From: Billgrantia zhangzhouensis
Lineage (GTDB): Bacteria > Pseudomonadota > Gammaproteobacteria > Pseudomonadales > Halomonadaceae
Assembly: GCF_021404465.1 (NCBI RefSeq)
Contig: NZ_JABFTT010000007.1
Span: 180,800-244,799 of the forward strand
DNA: 64,000 nucleotides
Direction of reading: 5' to 3'
Shown here: piece after piece, positions 58,097 through 64,000 of the stretch
Numbering within the stretch: position 1 is the first letter of the stretch
How the letters are laid out: each line of letters starts with the position of its first letter
Program-made: the position numbers and the translations under genes
Notes under the pieces: generated by a model
The model's input: only the letters and a program-made list of their open reading frames with translations
Database searches by the model: none
Told to the model about the DNA's origin: nothing

Positions 58097-60706
58097 ATGA
58101 ATACTCACTATCGTAAACCGCTTCCCGGCACCGAGCTGGACTACTTCGACGTGCGTGAGGCCGTCGAGGCGATCCAGTCCGGTGCCTACGATACCCTGCC
58201 TTATACGTCCCGCGTACTGGCCGAGCAGTTGGTGCGCCGCTGCGAGCCGGCGCTGCTCACCGATGCGCTCAAGCAACTGATCGAGCGTCGCCGCGATCTG
58301 GATTTCCCGTGGTACCCGGCGCGGGTAGTCTGCCATGACATCCTCGGCCAGACGGCACTGGTCGACCTGGCCGGCCTGCGCGACGCCATCGCCGAGAAGG
58401 GCGGCGACCCGGCCAAGGTCAACCCGGTGGTGCCGACTCAGTTGATCGTCGACCACTCGCTGGCCGTCGAATGCGGCGGCGACGATCCCCAGGCGTTCGA
58501 CAAGAACCGCGCCATCGAGGATCGCCGCAACGAGGATCGCTTCCACTTCATCGACTGGACGCGCACCGCGTTCGAGAACGTCGACGTGATCCCCGCCGGC
58601 AACGGCATCATGCACCAGATCAACCTGGAGAAGATGTCGCCGGTGATCCAGGTCCGCGACGGCGTGGCCTACCCGGATACCTGCGTGGGCACCGACAGTC
58701 ACACCCCGCACATCGACTGCCTGGGCGTCATCGCCATCGGCGTCGGCGGCCTCGAGGCCGAAACCGTGATGCTCGGCCGCCCCTCGATGATGCGCCTGCC
58801 CGACATCATCGGTGTGGAGCTGACCGGCAAGCGTCAGCCCGGCATCACCGCTACCGACATCGTGCTGGCCATCACCGAGTTCCTGCGCCAGGAGCGGGTG
58901 GTAGGCGCCTATTTGGAGTTCTTCGGCGAAGGGGCCGAGAGCCTGACCATCGGCGACCGCGCTACCATTTCCAACATGACGCCGGAGTACGGCGCTACCG
59001 CGGCGATGTTCTACATTGACCAGCAGACCCTCGACTACCTGACCATCACCGGGCGCGAGCCGGAGCAGGTGGCGTTGGTGGAAAACTACGCCAAGACCGT
59101 GGGGCTATGGGCTGACAGTCTCAAGTGCGCCGAGTACGAGCGTGTGTTGACGTTCGATCTTTCCACCGTCGAACGCAACCTCGCCGGGCCCTCCAACCCG
59201 CACCGTCGCCTGCCCACCTCGGCGCTGGCCGAGCGCGGCATTGCTGCCAACCTGGAGCAGGCGCTGGCCGAGGAGAGGGCCGGCAGGATGCCCGATGGTG
59301 CGGTGATCATCGCCGCCATCACCAGCTGTACCAACACTTCCAACCCCCGCAACGTGGTGGCCGCGGGGCTGTTGGCCAAGAAAGCCAACGAACTGGGTCT
59401 GGTACGCAAGCCCTGGGTGAAGTCGTCGTTCGCGCCTGGATCGAAAGTCGCTCGCCTGTACCTTGAGGAGGCCGGACTGCTGCCCGAACTCGAGAAGCTC
59501 GGCTTCGGTATCGTCGCCTACGCCTGCACCACCTGCAACGGCATGTCCGGTGCGCTGCGGCCGGAGATTCAGCAGGAAATCATCGACCGCGATCTCTACG
59601 CCACCGCGGTGCTCTCCGGCAATCGCAACTTTGACGGGCGCATCCATCCCTTTGCCAAGCAGGCCTTCCTGGCCTCGCCACCGCTGGTGGTGGCCTACGC
59701 CATCGCCGGCACCGTACGCTTCGACATCGAGAAGGATGCGCTGGGCTACGACAAAGAGGGCAACCCCGTCACCCTCAAGGAGCTGTGGCCTTCCGACGAG
59801 GAGATTGATGCCATCGTCGGCGAGTACGTCAGGCCCGAGCAGTTCAAGCAGGTCTACATCCCGATGTTCAACCTCGACGAGGTGGAACGGGCCAAGAGCC
59901 CGCTCTACGACTGGCGTCCGCAGAGCACCTACATTCGTCGGCCGCCCTACTGGGAGGGCAACATGGCGCAGAAGCGTGGCCTCAAGGGCATGCGGCCGCT
60001 GGCGATCCTGCCGGACAACATCACCACCGACCACCTGTCGCCCTCCAACGCCATCCTCCCGGACAGCGCGGCGGGCGAGTACCTGGCCAAGATGGGCCTG
60101 CCGGAGGAGGACTTCAACTCCTACGCCACCCACCGCGGCGACCACCTCACCGCGCAACGCGCCACGCTGGCCAACCCCAAGCTGTTCAACGAGATGGTGT
60201 GCGACGACAACGGCGAGGTGATCCAGGGCTCGCTGGCGCGTATCGAGCCGGAGGGCAAGGTGACGCGCATGTGGGAGGCCATCGAAACCTACATGGAGCG
60301 CGGCCAACCGCTGATCGTCATTGCCGGGGCCGATTATGGCCAGGGCAGCTCGCGCGACTGGGCGGCCAAGGGCGTGGCACTGGCCGGCGTGGAGGCCATT
60401 GTTGCCGAGGGCTTCGAGCGCATTCACCGCACCAACTTGGTGGGCATGGGCGTAATGCCACTGCAGTTCCAGGCGGGCACCACGCGCCACACACTGAAGC
60501 TCGACGGCACCGAAACCTACGATGTGGAAGGCAAGCCGGCGCCGGGGGCCACCCTGACATTGGTCATTTATCGTGCCGATGGCGACACCCTGTGCGTGCC
60601 GGTTGTCTGCCGCCTGGATACCGCCGAGGAGGTCTCCGTTTACTCCGCCGGTGGCGTACTGCAGCGCTTCGCCCAGGACTTCCTCGAGTCCGAAGCGGTG
60701 GCCTGA
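58097..60706 (+). CDS. acnD: Fe/S-dependent 2-methylcitrate dehydratase AcnD
   Basis: Aconitase-family enzyme that dehydrates 2-methylcitrate to trans-2-methylaconitate, which PrpF then isomerises. The 869-residue protein carries the cluster cysteines in TSCTNTSNP and ACTTCNGMSG, and the swivel-domain motifs GADYGQGSSRDWAAKG and AEGFERIHRTNLVGMG. ATG at 58097 gives the start MNTHYRKPLPGT; the frame is open further upstream only across the end of prpC. Confidence 0.95.
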   Translation: MNTHYRKPLPGTELDYFDVREAVEAIQSGAYDTLPYTSRVLAEQLVRRCEPALLTDALKQLIERRRDLDFPWYPARVVCHDILGQTALVDLAGLRDAIAEKGGDPAKVNPVVPTQLIVDHSLAVECGGDDPQAFDKNRAIEDRRNEDRFHFIDWTRTAFENVDVIPAGNGIMHQINLEKMSPVIQVRDGVAYPDTCVGTDSHTPHIDCLGVIAIGVGGLEAETVMLGRPSMMRLPDIIGVELTGKRQPGITATDIVLAITEFLRQERVVGAYLEFFGEGAESLTIGDRATISNMTPEYGATAAMFYIDQQTLDYLTITGREPEQVALVENYAKTVGLWADSLKCAEYERVLTFDLSTVERNLAGPSNPHRRLPTSALAERGIAANLEQALAEERAGRMPDGAVIIAAITSCTNTSNPRNVVAAGLLAKKANELGLVRKPWVKSSFAPGSKVARLYLEEAGLLPELEKLGFGIVAYACTTCNGMSGALRPEIQQEIIDRDLYATAVLSGNRNFDGRIHPFAKQAFLASPPLVVAYAIAGTVRFDIEKDALGYDKEGNPVTLKELWPSDEEIDAIVGEYVRPEQFKQVYIPMFNLDEVERAKSPLYDWRPQSTYIRRPPYWEGNMAQKRGLKGMRPLAILPDNITTDHLSPSNAILPDSAAGEYLAKMGLPEEDFNSYATHRGDHLTAQRATLANPKLFNEMVCDDNGEVIQGSLARIEPEGKVTRMWEAIETYMERGQPLIVIAGADYGQGSSRDWAAKGVALAGVEAIVAEGFERIHRTNLVGMGVMPLQFQAGTTRHTLKLDGTETYDVEGKPAPGATLTLVIYRADGDTLCVPVVCRLDTAEEVSVYSAGGVLQRFAQDFLESEAVA

Positions 60707-60726
60707 TACACACATTACGTGAGCGC

Positions 60727-60743
60727 CCCGGCGCCATGCCGGG
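60727..60743. repeat. Small hairpin between acnD and prpF
   Basis: CCCGGC/GCCGGG with a 5-base loop in the 67-base gap. No T-run. Probably an RNA-stability or processing element. Confidence 0.35.
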
Positions 60744-60773
60744 ATTCACCGTCATTTCAGGAAATCGAGCGTC

Positions 60774-61952
60774 ATGGCCCACGTTCCTCAAATCAAGATT
60801 CCCGCCACCTATATGCGTGGCGGCACCAGCAAGGGCGTCTTCTTCCGTCTGGATGACCTGCCCGAGGCGGCACAGCAACCCGGGCCTGCCCGCGACGCGC
60901 TGCTGCTGCGGGTGATCGGCAGCCCCGACCCTTATCAGAAGCAGATCGACGGCATGGGTGGAGCCACTTCCAGCACCAGCAAGACGGTGATCCTGTCGAA
61001 GAGCGAAAGTCCGGATCACGACGTCGACTATCTGTTCGGACAGGTCTCCATCGACAAGCCCTTCGTCGATTGGAGCGGCAACTGTGGCAACCTCTCTGCC
61101 GCCGTCGGCCCATTCGCCATTAGTAATGACCTGGTGGATCCCGAGCGGATTCCCGAGAACGGCATCGCCACGGTGCGGATCTGGCAGGCCAATATCGGCA
61201 AGACCATCGTTTCGCGTGTTCCGATCACCAACGGCGAGGTGCAGGAGACCGGCGACTTCGAACTCGACGGCGTGACCTTCCCGGCCGCCGAGGTGGCAGT
61301 CGAGTTCATGGATCCGGCCGACGGCGAAGGTGCCATGTTCCCCACTGGAAACTTGGTCGACGAGCTCGAAGTACCGGGAGTGGGTACTCTCGAGGCCACC
61401 ATGATCAATGCCGGCATTCCGACGGTGTTCGTCAATGCCGGTGTGATCGGCTATAGCGGCACCGAGCTGCAGGAGGCGATCAACGGTGACACCCGGGCGC
61501 TGACGATGTTCGAGTCGATTCGCGCCCATGCCGCCGTGCGGATGGGGCTGATCCGGGAGGTCAGCGAAGCGGCCGAGCGCCAGCACACGCCCAAGGTGGC
61601 CTTCGTCGCCCCGCCGGCTGACTATGTCGCCTCCAGCGGCAAGTCCATCAAGGCCTCGGATATTGACCTTGTCGTGCGCGCACTCTCCATGGGCAAGCTG
61701 CACCACGCCATGATGGGCACGGCGGCAGTGGCCATCGCCACGGCGGCGGCGGTGCCCGGCACGTTGGTCAACTTGGCGGCGGGCGGTGGCGAACGTAACT
61801 CGGTGCACTTCGGTCATCCCTCCGGCACTCTGCGAGTAGGAGCCGAAGCCTCCCAGTCCAACGGCCAGTGGACAGCCACCAAGGCGGTAATGAGCCGTAG
61901 CGCCCGGGTGTTGATGGAAGGGTGGGTGCGTGTGCCCAGCGATTCGTTCTAG
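60774..61952 (+). CDS. prpF: 2-methylaconitate cis-trans isomerase
   Basis: Partner of AcnD; converts trans- to cis-2-methylaconitate. The 392-residue protein has the diaminopimelate-epimerase-like double fold, with TYMRGGTSKGVFFRLDDLP at the N-terminus and VDWSGNCGNLSAAVGPFA in the first half. GGAAATCGAGCGTC precedes the ATG. Confidence 0.94.
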   Translation: MAHVPQIKIPATYMRGGTSKGVFFRLDDLPEAAQQPGPARDALLLRVIGSPDPYQKQIDGMGGATSSTSKTVILSKSESPDHDVDYLFGQVSIDKPFVDWSGNCGNLSAAVGPFAISNDLVDPERIPENGIATVRIWQANIGKTIVSRVPITNGEVQETGDFELDGVTFPAAEVAVEFMDPADGEGAMFPTGNLVDELEVPGVGTLEATMINAGIPTVFVNAGVIGYSGTELQEAINGDTRALTMFESIRAHAAVRMGLIREVSEAAERQHTPKVAFVAPPADYVASSGKSIKASDIDLVVRALSMGKLHHAMMGTAAVAIATAAAVPGTLVNLAAGGGERNSVHFGHPSGTLRVGAEASQSNGQWTATKAVMSRSARVLMEGWVRVPSDSF

Positions 61953-61965
61953 GCATTGGCCATTT

Positions 61966-61995
61966 CGCCCCGGGTCGCAAGGCTTGGGGCGTTTT
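61966..61995 (+). terminator. Possible partial terminator between prpF and prpD
   Basis: CGCCCC pairs with GGGGCG over a 14-base loop, followed by TTTT. The long loop makes it weak, so it may only lower prpD expression. Confidence 0.45.
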
Positions 61996-62039
61996 CTATA
62001 GTGAGAGGAGACGACATCGAGCCTGAGACAGGAGGGAGC

Positions 62040-63524
62040 ATGAGCGCCACCGTCGAACGCAACGTCCGTCCCGATTACGACCCTGAGCTGAAGATGATCG
62101 CCGACTACGTTCTCGACTATCGGATCGAGAGCGATGAGGCGCTGGATACTGCACGCAACTGTCTCATCGATACTCTGGGCTGTGGCCTGTTGGCGCTGCG
62201 CTTCCCGGAATGCACCAAGCACCTGGGGCCGCTCGTCGAAGGAACCGTTGTGCCCTATGGGGCTCGAGTGCCTGGCACCTCTTTTCGCCTCGATCCGGTC
62301 AAGGCCGCCTGGGATATCGGTTGTATCGTGCGCTGGCTCGACTACAACGACACTTGGCTTGCCGCCGAGTGGGGGCATCCCTCCGATAACCTGGGTGCCA
62401 TTCTCACCGTGACGGATCACCTCTCGCAAAAGCGAGTCGCTCAGGGCGAGGCACCGCTGACCATGCGCGACGTGCTCAAGGCCATGATCAAGGCTCATGA
62501 GATCCAGGGCGTGCTGGCGCTAGAAAACTCTTTCAACCGGGTTGGTCTGGATCATGTAGTACTGGTCAAGGTGGCATCCACTGCGGTAGCCGCCCACCTG
62601 ATGGGGGCGAGTCGGGAACAACTGCTATCGGCTCTGTCGCACGCTTGGGCAGACGGGCAGAGTCTGCGTACCTACCGCCATGCGCCCAATGCCGGCTCGC
62701 GCAAGAGCTGGGCCGCAGGAGATGCGACGTCTCGTGGCGTGCGTCTGGCCAATATCGCCCGGCGTGGCGAGATGGGTATACCTGGGGTACTCAGCGCGCC
62801 CCAGTGGGGTTTCTATGACGTGCTCTTCTCGAAGACCAACAAGGACCAGGCGATCAAGCCGGAAGGGGAGAGGAAGTTTCGCTTCCAGCGCGAGTTCGGC
62901 ACCTACGTGATGGAAAACATCCTGTTCAAGATTGCCTTCCCGGCAGAGTTCCATGCCCAGACTGCCTGCGAGGCCGCAGTGCGCTTATATCCCCAGGTCA
63001 AGAACCGCCTCGAGGAGATCGAACGTATCGTCATCACCACCCATGAATCGGCGATTCGTATCATCTCCAAGGAGGGCGAGCTGGCCAACCCGGCGGATCG
63101 TGACCACTGCTTGCAGTACATGGTGGCCGTGCCGTTGATCTTCGGCGATCTGACCGCCGAACACTACGAGGATGACTTTCATCGCCAGCACCCGCTTATC
63201 GATACGCTGCGCGGGAAGATGGAAGTGAGAGAGGAGCCCCGCTATACCCAGGACTATCTGGCTGCCGACAAGCGCTCTATCGCCAACGCCGTTCAGGTGA
63301 TCTTCCGCGACGGCAGCGCCACGGAGTGCATCGAAGTGGAGTATCCGCTGGGCCACCGCCGACGTCGCGACGAAGGCATTCCCATCCTCGAGGAGAAGTT
63401 TCGGCGAAATCTGGCCACGCGCTTCCCCGCCGGGCGCTGCGAGCGAATATTCTCGTTGTGCAGAGTTCAGGCGCAGTTGGAAGCCACGCCGGTACATCGA
63501 TTCGTCGAACTCTTCGTCATCTGA
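62040..63524 (+). CDS. prpD: 2-methylcitrate dehydratase PrpD
   Basis: MmgE/PrpD-family, cluster-independent dehydratase acting on 2-methylcitrate. The 494-residue protein has [47 protein letters not shown] and [15 protein letters not shown], close to E. coli PrpD. GGAGG 5 bases before the ATG at 62040 decides the start over an earlier in-frame ATG at 61956. Having it together with AcnD/PrpF gives two routes for the same step, an arrangement also seen in Pseudomonas. Confidence 0.95.
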   Translation: MSATVERNVRPDYDPELKMIADYVLDYRIESDEALDTARNCLIDTLGCGLLALRFPECTKHLGPLVEGTVVPYGARVPGTSFRLDPVKAAWDIGCIVRWLDYNDTWLAAEWGHPSDNLGAILTVTDHLSQKRVAQGEAPLTMRDVLKAMIKAHEIQGVLALENSFNRVGLDHVVLVKVASTAVAAHLMGASREQLLSALSHAWADGQSLRTYRHAPNAGSRKSWAAGDATSRGVRLANIARRGEMGIPGVLSAPQWGFYDVLFSKTNKDQAIKPEGERKFRFQREFGTYVMENILFKIAFPAEFHAQTACEAAVRLYPQVKNRLEEIERIVITTHESAIRIISKEGELANPADRDHCLQYMVAVPLIFGDLTAEHYEDDFHRQHPLIDTLRGKMEVREEPRYTQDYLAADKRSIANAVQVIFRDGSATECIEVEYPLGHRRRRDEGIPILEEKFRRNLATRFPAGRCERIFSLCRVQAQLEATPVHRFVELFVI

Positions 63525-63747
63525 TGCGTCCCATCCCCTGCGTGTGGCGGGGGAGAAAATTGATCGCCGTCATGGCTGCTGCCAGAATCCTGAGCTATAT
63601 TTTTTTGACGCAAAGGGTTGCGTCCTTGCTGGGCAGCCCTTAAAGTACGCATCCGCTGCCGGCGACGGGCAACGTTGCAGGCGGTGGTTGGGGTGGTAAG
63701 TGGTTGTCATGGTTTGAGTTTTCCGACTCGCTTCGCAAAATTCTCGC
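63525..63747. other. Gene-free region upstream of the rRNA-type promoters
   Basis: No ORF is convincing. GACGCAA/TTGCGTC (63607-63624) is a perfect 7-bp inverted repeat, but its T-run lies before, not after, it, so it does not act as a plus-strand terminator. The last 60 bases before the promoter are where upstream activating elements of an rRNA operon would be. Confidence 0.4.
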
Positions 63748-63775
63748 TTGACGCCCATGGCGGATTCGGTAGAAT
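63748..63775 (+). promoter_or_regulatory. rRNA operon promoter P1 (predicted)
   Basis: TTGACG at 63748-63753 and TAGAAT at 63770-63775 with 16-base spacing, followed by a GC-rich discriminator (GCGCCCC). These are typical of stringently controlled rRNA promoters. Confidence 0.8.
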
Positions 63776-63871
63776 GCGCCCCGCTCACTGGAGACCCGCT
63801 GAGGGCTCTACGGCAGCCAGCCACGCTGGGCTTCGATGTCAGGGTCACCTCGGTGACGGTCTCGAAGAGAG

Positions 63872-63899
63872 TTGACAAACTCCGCCGCTTCAGTAGAAT
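63872..63899 (+). promoter_or_regulatory. rRNA operon promoter P2 (predicted)
   Basis: TTGACA at 63872-63877 and TAGAAT at 63894-63899, again with 16-base spacing, 124 bases after P1. The same -10 and spacing in both suggest a matched tandem pair. Confidence 0.85.
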
Positions 63900-64000
63900 A
63901 CGCCTTCCTCGCAGGGCGCTGGCGAGGCCTCTCGATCACTGGATCGACGGCCCCGGCAGCAAGCGAGACGCTCCGCTCTCTATCCCGGAGCCGCTCTTTA
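63900..64000 (+). ncRNA. rRNA operon leader with boxB hairpin and boxA (cut by window edge)
   Basis: CCTCGC/GCGAGG (63907-63927) forms a boxB-like hairpin, CGATC/GATCG (63933-63946) a second one, and the window ends in GCTCTTTA (63993-64000), the start of the boxA antitermination sequence that precedes 16S rRNA. The order boxB then boxA is as in E. coli. The 16S gene itself is outside the window. Confidence 0.8.

Noticed and set aside
59105..60715. 536-codon open frame on the minus strand opposite acnD
   Set aside because: Shadow of acnD; no ribosome binding site or recognisable domain.
60564..62498. 644-codon open frame on the minus strand across prpF and the start of prpD
   Set aside because: Low-complexity product with no motif, opposite two well-supported enzymes.
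63600..63624. T-run next to a 7-bp inverted repeat, looking like a terminator
   Set aside because: The T-run precedes the stem on the plus strand and becomes an A-run after it on the minus strand, so it cannot be an intrinsic terminator in either direction.

Overview
The window reads as GC-rich chromosome of a gammaproteobacterium, most likely a Halomonas-type member of the Halomonadaceae. This is inferred from protein flavour and gene order: a polyhydroxyalkanoate locus, the smrB/prmB-aroC and miaB-ybeZ-ybeY-corC-lnt blocks, split trpE and trpGDC units, and a prpR-B-C-acnD-prpF-prpD cluster. I found no prophage, complete insertion sequence, CRISPR array or tRNA. It looks like core chromosome with a few accessory insertions.

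Layout. Positions 1-2.1 kb carry the end of pntA and pntB, closed by a clear terminator. From 2.1 to 7.6 kb are gpsA-sixA, a permease with a tiny membrane ORF in front of it, and three serine hydrolases in a row (two alpha/beta hydrolases and a patatin). From 7.6 to 10.4 kb are smrB, prmB and aroC. From 10.4 to 13.5 kb is the PHA locus (DUF6489-like protein, phasin, class I synthase). From 13.5 to 19.3 kb is a five-gene ABC importer plus metallophosphoesterase operon facing a LacI-type regulator. From 19.3 to 24.7 kb is the tRNA modification, rRNA maturation and lipoprotein block. From 24.9 to 28.0 kb are small housekeeping genes. From 28.0 to 31.9 kb is the sulfate ABC transporter. From 32 to 40.3 kb are rpe, a GIY-YIG protein, gph and the tryptophan genes, interrupted by a lone metal-binding lipoprotein-like SBP and a phosphopantetheinyl transferase. 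From 40.6 to 47.8 kb are ydiJ, serS, a SIMPL protein, an AI-2E-family permease and thioredoxin. From 48.2 to 51.7 kb is a molybdopterin oxidoreductase with its DUF1641 partner. From 51.8 to 55 kb are cysB, a compact cysH and pabB. From 55.2 to 63.5 kb is the methylcitrate cycle. The last 250 bases hold two tandem strong promoters and a boxB/boxA leader that should lead into an rRNA operon just outside the window.

Themes. Chorismate is made (aroC) and drawn off into tryptophan (trpE, trpGDC) and folate (pabB). Sulfur is imported (sbp-cysTWA), sensed (cysB) and reduced (cysH, thioredoxin). Propionyl-CoA is burned by the methylcitrate cycle and carbon is stored as PHA.

The most informative signals outside the large genes are regulatory: Trp-codon leader peptides in front of both trpE and trpG, the latter with a textbook attenuator; paired GntR-type palindromes and an overlapping 14-codon upstream ORF at the prp regulator; a LacI-type palindrome at the ABC/phosphoesterase operon; a perfect 12-bp inverted repeat in front of cysB; and an inverted pair of DnaA-box-like nonamers at 25.4 kb. 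The best candidates for undescribed function are the ABC/phosphoesterase operon, the Cys-Gln variant molybdoenzyme with DUF1641, the compact CysH, and the 32-codon membrane ORF.
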